Below are positions 1 through 6,924 of a DNA stretch of 64,000 nt, piece after piece. The position numbers and the translations under genes were made by a program. Origin of the DNA: Chitinophaga sp. SYP-B3965 (GTDB lineage: Bacteria; Bacteroidota; Bacteroidia; Chitinophagales; Chitinophagaceae); NCBI RefSeq assembly GCF_009647655.1, contig NZ_WJFD01000001.1, forward strand, positions 1,674,001 through 1,738,000, in the 5' to 3' direction. Position 1 is the stretch's first letter. Each line of letters starts with the position of its first letter. Under the pieces are notes generated by a model. It worked only from the letters and a program-made list of their open reading frames with translations, was not told the DNA's origin and made no database searches.

Positions 1-231
1 TCTGCTGGTAGGATTTTCTACAATGTACACATCACCGCGGCGGGTGGATACACCCAGATCGCCATTCGGCAATACGGTGAGGCCGCCTACTTCCAGCAGG
101 GTGCCTTCCGGCGAGCTCATCTTCTGTATCCTGAAGTAATCTTCTTCCTTCGGCGTTTCCTGTGCAAATGCTGAAACAGCAGCGCAGAAAGGAAGTAAGT
201 ATAATGCAGCTTTCTTTATAATATTTTTCAT
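1..231 (-). CDS. Secreted sugar-dehydrogenase-like protein, N-terminal part only
   Basis: Only the first 77 codons lie in the window; the gene runs off the left edge. It starts at an ATG at 231 with a signal peptide (MKNIIKK, a hydrophobic stretch, then AFA-Q). The mature start reads like the first blade of a glucose/sorbosone-dehydrogenase-type beta-propeller (EVGGLTVLPNGDLGVSTRRG followed by DVYIVEN), seen in the large secreted heme or PQQ-linked dehydrogenase-like proteins of Bacteroidota. It lies 20 nt behind the stop of the DUF1080 gene on the same strand, so the two are probably one operon. The exact enzyme cannot be named from this fragment. Confidence 0.6.
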   Translation of the reverse strand, partial: MKNIIKKAALYLLPFCAAVSAFAQETPKEEDYFRIQKMSSPEGTLLEVGGLTVLPNGDLGVSTRRGDVYIVENPTSR

Positions 232-251
232 TGCGTCAGTTCTGTAAATGT

Positions 252-2090
252 TTAGAAAAGGATGGAATAGCTCAACTTGCCTTTCACCGGTATGATCAAC
301 TCTTTGCGGTTGCCGGCATCACGCACTACAGGTTTGGCGCCGCTGGCATCCAGTAACTGCAGGTAATACGACTTCCCATCTATTACATACTGATCTTTTT
401 CTCCTACTTCTATCTGCGCACCTTCTGCGAGTTTCGCATAAAGGTCGCCGGCAGGTGCTGTTACCGTGATCTCGCGGGAGATGCCATGGCCGTCTTCTGA
501 TACACGGATGGCGTCTGTTACGTTGGAACCGAAGATCTGGTATTTGAAGGTGGGCCTGTCCTTTTCATCCAGTACATATCCTTTAGGACGGTAGCTGGTG
601 CCGGTGGAATCTGCATTCCATGCAGCCTGTTCGTTAGCTAATCTGCCCAGTGTAAAGAAAGGCAAACCAAAACGTTGCACAGCGCCTTGCGGACGGGCAG
701 TACCGTTTCCTCTTTCATGCCACATTGGGGTGGTTTCCAGGAAATCGCCTCTCCACAATTGCACTAAGTTTCCTTTATCCAGGTCATATGTGTAATGCAG
801 TTTTTCAGGGCTGCCTACAGATACGGCATGTACAACTCTTGTACGGTTGCCCACATCCATGAAGCTGCGCAGGATGGTGTTTGTTTCTGCACCTACGAGG
901 ATTGGATCTGTATCATCCGGTGTGATGGCATCTCCGGTATAGAATTCGCGGATGCCAGGGCCTGCGATGCTGAGCCCTAAAGCAGGGTTTCCATAGTCTC
1001 CTGCCCTGCCGTAAATGATCTCTACTGGCAGATCACCGGCGGATAAATTTGCTTTCCCGCCCCGTTGGCCAAATGGCACTACTACCTGGTTATTGATCTT
1101 CACCTCTGCGCCGCCACCTTGTCCGTTGAGGGCGAAGTTGTATTCTCCCGCCTCTTTTACTTTCAGGGTGCCTTTATACAGGATCTGGTATTCTTTGCTT
1201 AAGGGGCCTGCATTAGCGGTGAGCTTAGCTACGGTACCCTGTGCTTCTGCTTTTTGGGCAGAGAGGTTTACATTGGGTTCATAGCGGCCTTTATATACGC
1301 TGTATTGCAGATTAGTAAGTTCAGGAAGCGCCTTATCAAATTGTTTGATCGTAATATTCTTAAAGGCTACCGCACCATGATCTCCCTGGATACGCAGGGG
1401 GCCGGTGGCTTTTTCATCGCCGCCGCCAATGGAACCACGGGTAGGGCCCATTAATTCTACATTCTCATGGATCATCACACCGTTCAGTTCCATGCGGATG
1501 ATGCGGGCATTCTCTATTTTCTTGCCGGTAACATCAAAACGGGGTGCCTGGAAGGAAACTTTCAGGTGTTGCCATAAACCGGGTGCTTTGCTGGTGTTCT
1601 GGCGGGGAGCATAACCCTGGTAGCCTTTCTGGCCTTCTGGTTTGCTATCGTCCCAGCGTTCGTAGATACCACCGTTATCGCCGGATTTGGGGGAGCGTAC
1701 GCCCCAGCTGTCCAGCAGCTGCAGTTCGTACCGGCCCTGTAAGTAAATACCGGAATTGGAGCCTGCTGCCATCATATAATCCAGTTCCAGGTCAAGATCT
1801 CCATGTTCCAGGTTGGAAAAGAGATCTTCCCCGTGCGCCTTTTTACCGGGCATATTCACCAGGATACCAGCGCCTTTGGCGGTGTTGAGCACATTGGGCT
1901 GATTCAGGCTGGCGGATACATCGCCTGCAATTTGCCAGCTACTTCCGGGATTCTTAAAAGAAGAAAAATCCTGCAGCGGGATCTGGCCTGACTGGCCGAT
2001 GGCCGGCTGGCCAATGATCAGCCCGGCACCGCATACAAAAAAACCGATCCAGGACCGGCTTAGAAAACTGTTTTTCGATCTTAGTACCAT
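252..2090 (-). CDS. Secreted DUF1080 (3-keto-disaccharide hydrolase type) protein with PA14-like domain
   Basis: A 612-aa exported protein. Residues 1-33 form a signal peptide ending near GQPAIGQSG. Residues ~38-250 form the DUF1080 concanavalin-like fold: an early QDFSSFKN, then SNSGIYLQGRYELQLLDSWG, and a late GPLRIQGDHGAVAFKNI. Residues ~265-395 look like a PA14-type sugar-binding beta-sandwich (YKGRYEPNV, LYKGTLKVKEAGEYNF). The last ~200 residues are not recognised. DUF1080 proteins include 3-keto-glycoside hydrolases, and they often neighbour the secreted dehydrogenase type found just downstream. Joint oxidation and cleavage of a glycoside is therefore an inference from context. The catalytic role of this copy is unproven. 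Confidence 0.8.
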   Translation of the reverse strand: MVLRSKNSFLSRSWIGFFVCGAGLIIGQPAIGQSGQIPLQDFSSFKNPGSSWQIAGDVSASLNQPNVLNTAKGAGILVNMPGKKAHGEDLFSNLEHGDLDLELDYMMAAGSNSGIYLQGRYELQLLDSWGVRSPKSGDNGGIYERWDDSKPEGQKGYQGYAPRQNTSKAPGLWQHLKVSFQAPRFDVTGKKIENARIIRMELNGVMIHENVELMGPTRGSIGGGDEKATGPLRIQGDHGAVAFKNITIKQFDKALPELTNLQYSVYKGRYEPNVNLSAQKAEAQGTVAKLTANAGPLSKEYQILYKGTLKVKEAGEYNFALNGQGGGAEVKINNQVVVPFGQRGGKANLSAGDLPVEIIYGRAGDYGNPALGLSIAGPGIREFYTGDAITPDDTDPILVGAETNTILRSFMDVGNRTRVVHAVSVGSPEKLHYTYDLDKGNLVQLWRGDFLETTPMWHERGNGTARPQGAVQRFGLPFFTLGRLANEQAAWNADSTGTSYRPKGYVLDEKDRPTFKYQIFGSNVTDAIRVSEDGHGISREITVTAPAGDLYAKLAEGAQIEVGEKDQYVIDGKSYYLQLLDASGAKPVVRDAGNRKELIIPVKGKLSYSILF

Positions 2091-2204
2091 AGTCGCAAAA
2101 TATAAATAGTTTCCTTCCGGTTCAAATTATTCTTGAGGAATGGTAGGCTGAAAGGCCTTTCTGCTAAACGATTTGCTAAATAAAAATTTCCTTTCTTTGC
2201 ACGC

Positions 2205-2804
2205 ATGAACCGTTACTTTATTATTCATAAACCTTTCAACATGCTCTCCCAGTTCATTGGCGGCGTGGAGGGAGGAAGGCTGATCGGCGAGCTGGATTAT
2301 GATTTTCCGGAAGGCATACATGCGGTAGGCAGGCTGGATAATCATTCAGAAGGTTTGCTGATCCTTACTACCAATAAAAAAGTAACCCGCCTGCTTTTCC
2401 AGGGTGAGCAACCCCATGGCAGAACGTATCTCGTAAAAGTGAAGAACGTTGTAACACCGGAAAGGCTGGAACAATTACGTACCGGCGTTTCTATCCAGAT
2501 AGCCGGTGGTGCAACATACAAAACCACTCCCTGCAAAGTGGAGATCGTACAGAAACCCGCCAACTTAACAGACCGTACCATTGAATTAAGAGAAGACATC
2601 CCGCATACCTGGCTCCTCATTACTTTAACGGAAGGAAAATTTCACCAGGTACGTAAAATGGTAGCGGCTGTGCATCACCGCTGCCAGCGGCTGATCCGCG
2701 TATCTATTGAAGGTTTGGAACTGGGTGATCTTCCGCCGGGTGGTGTGCTGGAGATTGCGGAAGCGGAGTTTTTTGAGAAGCTGAAAATTTCGAACTGGAA
2801 CTGA
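2205..2804 (+). CDS. rRNA pseudouridine synthase, RsuA/RluE type
   Basis: A 199-aa protein of the RsuA/RluB/E/F family, which isomerises uridine in rRNA. The catalytic block is GRLDNHSEGLLILTTN near residue 43 (catalytic Asp in GRLD). The family's substrate-binding motif GKFHQVRKMVAAVHH follows near residue 145. It begins directly with the catalytic domain and lacks an N-terminal S4 domain, as in RluE. A TTTCTTTG box (one mismatch to TAnnTTTG) lies at 2192-2199, only 5 nt before the ATG, with TTTG at 2172-2175, so the mRNA leader is very short. Its last 101 bp overlap the 3' end of the convergent MFS gene. Confidence 0.88.
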   Translation: MNRYFIIHKPFNMLSQFIGGVEGGRLIGELDYDFPEGIHAVGRLDNHSEGLLILTTNKKVTRLLFQGEQPHGRTYLVKVKNVVTPERLEQLRTGVSIQIAGGATYKTTPCKVEIVQKPANLTDRTIELREDIPHTWLLITLTEGKFHQVRKMVAAVHHRCQRLIRVSIEGLELGDLPPGGVLEIAEAEFFEKLKISNWN

Positions 2805-3918
2805 TGGTGATCAATGCGGTGATCAGTAAACCGAAGAGGGCCATCAAAGCAAACGTCCACCTCAACCCTACTGCTTCAGACATGAAACCGATCATAGGCG
2901 GCACCAGTAAAAAACCAATATAACCGATCGTAGATACCGCTGCAATAGCAGGACCATTTGCCATGGTAGTGGATTTTCCTGCCATACTGAACACCAGCGG
3001 TACTACACAGGAAACACCTACACCCGTCATCATAAAACCGATCCCTGCCGGTATAGGGTGCGGCACCAGCGCCGCCAGCGATAAGCCGCAGAAGATAAGC
3101 AGCCCGCTGTATTTGATCATGGTAACGATACCTAATTTATGCAGGAGCTTGTCCCCGGTGAAACGTGCGGCAGCCATCGCCCCCATATACACTACAAACC
3201 CTGCCGTTACTATTTTTTCAGATGCCTGCACGGCTTCTTTAAAATAGATCGCGCACCAGTCTATCATCGTGCCCTCGCAGGACATGACCGCGAAACAGAT
3301 CAGGCCGTACTTCATCAGTCCTTTATCCGGCCATGCAAACTTACCTCTGCCACTCGTGGCCGGCGGTTGCTTCAGACTACCGGGATAGGCAAAGAAACCC
3401 AGGATCACCATCAGCACCCCTACGATCATAAAATGCCACTGCGGCGCTATTTTAAAATACACCATGATGCCGCCCAACCCGGCACCGCAAAAACCCGCTA
3501 CACTCCAGATACCATGAAAGGTAGTGATGATGGACCGTTGATATAATGCCTGCACACCAACAGACTGTGCATTCATAGAAATGTTGAGCATATTACGGGA
3601 TGCGCCGAAACACAATAACCCTATCACCAGCTGCCACACAGAAGTTACAAAACCCAGCAGGCTTAACATACCGTTGAAGGCCAATGCGCCAATGAACATG
3701 ATCCTGCTGCTGCTGAAACGTTGCAGGAGTATACCTGTTACAGGCATCGTGCAGAACAGCCCCACCGGCAATGCGAATAACACAATACCTAATTCCGCAT
3801 TGTTCAATTGCAGCCTGTGCTGCAGATCCGGAATGCGGGAAGCCCAGGAAGAGAAACCAAAACCTGAAAGGAAGAAAAATAATGCGATCGCTATACGTGC
3901 CTGCCGCGGTGAATTCAT
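2704..3918 (-). CDS. MFS transporter (first of a tandem pair)
   Basis: A 404-aa inner-membrane protein with about 12 hydrophobic segments. The first helix ends in SSWASRIPDLQHR, a signature shared with YbjJ/FucP-like MFS carriers; a similar SWASRIPDIK is in the upstream neighbour. Substrate unknown. The ATG follows the TAA of the neighbour with no gap, and GAGGAA just upstream provides a ribosome-binding site, so the two are co-transcribed. The hydrophilic tail after the last helix (SSSSKFSASQKTPLPQ onward) is encoded opposite the end of the pseudouridine synthase gene, suggesting that readthrough of an older stop extended it. Paralogous to the next entry. Confidence 0.85.
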   Translation of the reverse strand: MNSPRQARIAIALFFFLSGFGFSSWASRIPDLQHRLQLNNAELGIVLFALPVGLFCTMPVTGILLQRFSSSRIMFIGALAFNGMLSLLGFVTSVWQLVIGLLCFGASRNMLNISMNAQSVGVQALYQRSIITTFHGIWSVAGFCGAGLGGIMVYFKIAPQWHFMIVGVLMVILGFFAYPGSLKQPPATSGRGKFAWPDKGLMKYGLICFAVMSCEGTMIDWCAIYFKEAVQASEKIVTAGFVVYMGAMAAARFTGDKLLHKLGIVTMIKYSGLLIFCGLSLAALVPHPIPAGIGFMMTGVGVSCVVPLVFSMAGKSTTMANGPAIAAVSTIGYIGFLLVPPMIGFMSEAVGLRWTFALMALFGLLITALITISSSSKFSASQKTPLPQSPAHHPAEDHPVPNLQ

Positions 3919-5091
3919 TTATTCCTCGTTTTTAATACTGCCTGCCAGCAAGGTAGTACCTAATCCTAACACAGCGATTAATGTAAATGACCATCTGAGG
4001 CCAAATGCTTCTGCCACAAACCCTATCAGTGGCGGTCCCAGCAGAAAGCCCAGGAAACCAATAGAAGATACCATGGCCAATGCCACACCGGGTTGAATAG
4101 TGCGCGAACGGCCCGCCAGGCTATATGTCATGGGTACTACAGATGCCACGCCTAACCCTACTAACAGGAACCCGATAGTAGTAGGTACAATGGTGGGTAA
4201 TATCACGGCGGTTAACAGACCGGTTAGGATGGTAATACCACTGGCCTGCAACATGCGTTTCACGCCAAATTTTGTGATGAAATAATCTGCTGCAAAACGG
4301 CCACCTGCCATGGTGCTCATGAAGGCGGTGAACCCAAGGCCCACCAGGTTTACAGGTGCATGAACGATCTGCTGAAAATATACACCGCTCCATTCAAACA
4401 TAGTGCCCTCGCAGATCATGCAGGCAAAGGTGATCATGCCTAATATGATGATACTCTTGTTCGGTTTTACGAAAATGGAGGTTTGTTTATTTTTCCGGGA
4501 AGCATCCCTTGGTAACAGATACGGACCTGATAACAAAGCCAGCAGCATGGTGAGACCAAAGATCATACAGTAATGCACAAAGGGTGTTTGCTTGTGCGCT
4601 GCCATAAAACCGCCTATCAGTCCGCCGGTGAAACCTGCCAGACTCCACAGGCCGTGAAAGCTGGCCATGATGCTTTTGCGGTACAGGGCTTCCACACTGA
4701 TCGCCTGTGTATTGGCGGCTATGTTGATGAGGTTGGCACAAAGGCCAAAGAACACAAGGGCAGTTACCAGTAAAGCTATAGTAGGCGCAGCCCCTAAGAG
4801 GATCAATGTTCCGGGATATATCACCACACCGATCAGCAGCATCAAACGGCTGCCAAATTTAGATACCAGGTAACCGGAAAGCGCCATGCCGGCCATTTGT
4901 CCGGCTGGTAAGGCAAACAACAGACTGCCCAGTTCCGCATCGCTCAGGTTAAATTTCAGCTTGATATCGGGGATACGGCTGGCCCAGCTGGCAAAGATCA
5001 ATCCCTGCACAAAAAAGAAGATGCTCAGGGCTATCCGGTAGATCCTTGGGACTGGTAATGATAATGTATTCGCTATTTGCATTGGCCACAA
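3919..5091 (-). CDS. MFS transporter (second of a tandem pair)
   Basis: A 390-aa, 12-helix MFS protein, clearly a paralogue of the adjacent gene: shared SSWASRIPDI-like first loop, shared SIMASFHGLWSLAGFTGG-type middle helix, shared ICEGTM(F/I)-type helix. Substrate not predictable. The start at 5091 (MWPMQIANTLS) is the first ATG; MQIANTL at 5082 is equally possible. It is divergent from an AraC regulator starting at 5179; the 87-bp gap holds both promoters, so the AraC protein is the obvious candidate regulator of this pair. Confidence 0.85.
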   Translation of the reverse strand: MWPMQIANTLSLPVPRIYRIALSIFFFVQGLIFASWASRIPDIKLKFNLSDAELGSLLFALPAGQMAGMALSGYLVSKFGSRLMLLIGVVIYPGTLILLGAAPTIALLVTALVFFGLCANLINIAANTQAISVEALYRKSIMASFHGLWSLAGFTGGLIGGFMAAHKQTPFVHYCMIFGLTMLLALLSGPYLLPRDASRKNKQTSIFVKPNKSIIILGMITFACMICEGTMFEWSGVYFQQIVHAPVNLVGLGFTAFMSTMAGGRFAADYFITKFGVKRMLQASGITILTGLLTAVILPTIVPTTIGFLLVGLGVASVVPMTYSLAGRSRTIQPGVALAMVSSIGFLGFLLGPPLIGFVAEAFGLRWSFTLIAVLGLGTTLLAGSIKNEE

Positions 5092-5137
5092 AATTATTAC
5101 AAGGTGTAATGCTCAACTACCTCTATAATGATCAATA

Positions 5138-5173
5138 TTTGCACTCCATTGATCATTAAATGCCTTAATTTTG
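5138..5173 (+). promoter_or_regulatory. Bacteroidota-type promoter of the AraC gene
   Basis: TAATTTTG at 5166-5173 matches the TAnnTTTG -7 box exactly, and TTTG at 5138-5141 can serve as the -33 box, although the 24-nt spacing is long. The ATG is only 5 nt after the -7 box, implying a leaderless or almost leaderless transcript. Confidence 0.5.
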
Positions 5174-5178
5174 CCCCT

Positions 5179-6015
5179 ATGAGCAAAATTCAACTGGAAG
5201 AGATAAAGCCGGATTCCGGTAAGTCCTTCAAACTGAATACTTCCTGCTTCAAAAAGAGCTTCTTCTGGCACTTTCACCCGGAATATGAAATTGTGTATGT
5301 GGAAGGGGGTTCCGGCACCCGCCATGTGGGGCAGCATTTGTCAGGCTACGTGGATAACGACCTCATTTTCATAGGGCCCGATGTGCCCCATTTGAATTTC
5401 GATTACGGACTGGGATACGAGATCAACCAGATCGTGGTGCAGCTGAAAGAGGACTTTTTAGGAGATGCTTTCCTGAATGCCCCGGAATTATCTGCCATCA
5501 AAGCACTGTTTCAGAAAGCGAAATATGGTTTGTCCTTTACCGGGCAAACAAAGGCTGTTGTGGCGGAGAAATTGAAAGCCATGCAAACGAAGGAACATTT
5601 CGGTCAGTTGATGAGTTTGTTAGAGATCTTCCAGATCATGGCTACGAGTAAGGAAGTGGTACAGTTGAATGATTCCGTGAATCAGCAACATAAGGAGAAA
5701 GAGCGCATGTCTGCTATCTATGATTATGTGGATACACATTATCAGGGAAAACCGGATGTGAACCATATTGCTAAAGAAGTACACATGACTACCGCTGCGT
5801 TCTGCCGGTATTTCAAAAAACAAACGGGTTTAACGTTCACTGATTTTGTGAACCGTTGCAGGATCAACCAGGCAAAGAACCTGTTGCTGCAGGATAGTTC
5901 TGTGGGGGAAGCCTGCTTTACCACAGGGTTTGAGCAGCTCTCCTATTTCAATAAAGTATTTAAGAAACTGGAGGGAGAAAATCCGCGTGAGTTTAAAAAA
6001 CGTTACATCAAATAA
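5179..6015 (+). CDS. AraC-family regulator with N-terminal cupin domain
   Basis: A 278-aa transcription regulator. The N-terminal cupin sensor carries HFHPEYEIVYVEGGSGTRHVG near residue 32 and the later FIGPDVPHLN. The C-terminal ~100 residues hold two helix-turn-helix units (VNHIAKEVHMTTAAFCRYFK and VGEACFTTGFEQLSYFNKVFK). I place the start at 5179 rather than the upstream in-frame codon at 5128, because the paralogue at 28667 aligns from this methionine and the promoter box sits immediately before it. Divergent from the MFS pair, so probably its regulator. The effector is unknown; the cupin suggests a small sugar or carboxylate. Confidence 0.87.
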   Translation: MSKIQLEEIKPDSGKSFKLNTSCFKKSFFWHFHPEYEIVYVEGGSGTRHVGQHLSGYVDNDLIFIGPDVPHLNFDYGLGYEINQIVVQLKEDFLGDAFLNAPELSAIKALFQKAKYGLSFTGQTKAVVAEKLKAMQTKEHFGQLMSLLEIFQIMATSKEVVQLNDSVNQQHKEKERMSAIYDYVDTHYQGKPDVNHIAKEVHMTTAAFCRYFKKQTGLTFTDFVNRCRINQAKNLLLQDSSVGEACFTTGFEQLSYFNKVFKKLEGENPREFKKRYIK

Positions 6016-6023
6016 CTGTTCAT

Positions 6024-6437
6024 ATGTGGTGGGTCTATGCATTGTTATCAGCATTTTTTGCATCATTGGTGGCTATCCTGGCGAAGGTGGGCATGAAGGG
6101 GGTTGATTCTGATCTGGCTACTGCCATACGTACGGTGGTGATCCTTTTCGTTGCCTGGGGGATTGCTTATTTCAGAGGGGCTACGCAACATATTCAGTTG
6201 CTTACAAAGAACAACCTGATCTTTTTAGGATTATCGGGTGTGGCTACGGGGCTTTCCTGGATCTTTTACTTTCGTGCGCTGCAATTGGGAAAAGTGGCGC
6301 AGGTGGCGTCTATTGATAAACTAAGTGTTGCACTTGCTATTCTCTTTTCTGTTATTTTCCTGGGAGAAGCGCTTACTGTTAAAACGGCTATTGGTGCATT
6401 GTGCATTATTGGCGGAACAATTATCCTTGTAGTATGA
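6024..6437 (+). CDS. EamA-family small membrane protein
   Basis: A 137-aa protein with four to five hydrophobic helices, equal to a single EamA/DMT repeat; most members have two. It starts MWWVYALLSAFFASLVAILAKVG and ends with GEALTVKTAIGALCIIGGT, the usual end of an EamA unit. Single-repeat members must dimerise to form a carrier. It follows the AraC gene by 8 nt and overlaps the next gene by ATGA, so AraC, EamA and the cupin probably form one transcription unit. Substrate unknown. Confidence 0.82.
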   Translation: MWWVYALLSAFFASLVAILAKVGMKGVDSDLATAIRTVVILFVAWGIAYFRGATQHIQLLTKNNLIFLGLSGVATGLSWIFYFRALQLGKVAQVASIDKLSVALAILFSVIFLGEALTVKTAIGALCIIGGTIILVV

Positions 6438-6775
6438 ACATTGATTTTTTCACAACTGATTGGGAGGCGATTGCTCCTACTGAGCATAAAGGAGAAACGG
6501 GGGTGGCTTACTGGCGCACCTTACAGCTGGGGGATCTGCGTATCCGTGTGGTAGAATATTCCAAAGGTTATAAAGCGGATCATTGGTGCCAGAAAGGCCA
6601 TATCATCTATTGCCTGGAGGGGGAAATGACTACGGAACTGGCGGATGGGAGTTTTCATTTTATGAAGAAAGGGATGAGTTACCAGGTAACAGATGATCTT
6701 AGTTCACATCGGTCTTTTACGGATGTGGGTGCGAAGTTGTTTATTGTTGATGGGGCGTTTTTGCAAAAGAAATAA
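6434..6775 (+). CDS. Small DHCW-type cupin protein
   Basis: A 113-aa single cupin domain. The start at 6434 overlaps the stop of the EamA gene (ATGA), which is better supported than an upstream in-frame codon. A glycine-rich GDLRIRVVEYSKGY is followed by ADHWCQKGHIIYCLEGEM, in which the DHWC cluster and later His and Glu correspond to the family called DHCW-motif cupin-fold protein. The metal site is probably formed by these residues; no reaction is known. Last gene of its unit; followed by a two-unit 63-bp repeat and a bidirectional terminator. Confidence 0.8.
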   Translation: MNIDFFTTDWEAIAPTEHKGETGVAYWRTLQLGDLRIRVVEYSKGYKADHWCQKGHIIYCLEGEMTTELADGSFHFMKKGMSYQVTDDLSSHRSFTDVGAKLFIVDGAFLQKK

Positions 6776-6781
6776 GGAGAG

Positions 6782-6875
6782 CATTCAGTGCTACGAGAGG
6801 GTTTCTTCTTTTGAGATGAAAGAGTTATTCTAACAAAGAATAAACATTCAGTGCTACGAGAGTTTTTTTTCTTTT
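6782..6875. repeat. Two-unit 63-bp direct repeat between convergent genes
   Basis: The 18-mer CATTCAGTGCTACGAGAG occurs at 6782-6799 and again at 6845-6862, a period of exactly 63 bp. Each copy is followed by a T-rich tract and TTCTTTTGAGATGAAAG (first copy) or CTTTTGAAAT (second copy, degenerate). The unit design matches the eight-unit array at 53.6 kb, but the core sequence differs. Confidence 0.75.
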
Positions 6876-6883
6876 GAAATAAA

Positions 6884-6912
6884 AAGAGATCAATCATTCT
6901 GATTGATCTCTT
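6884..6912. terminator. Bidirectional intrinsic terminator
   Basis: A perfect 13-bp stem (AAGAGATCAATCA pairing with TGATTGATCTCTT) with a 3-nt loop. T-rich sequence follows on both strands. It lies between the convergent cupin and GH78 genes. Confidence 0.85.
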
Positions 6913-6924
6913 GTATTTTTTCTT

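Noticed and set aside
6679..6897. 72-codon minus-strand frame across the 6.8-kb repeat
   Set aside because: It is made of the two repeat units plus antisense of the cupin gene and crosses the terminator. Used only as a hint of repeat periodicity.
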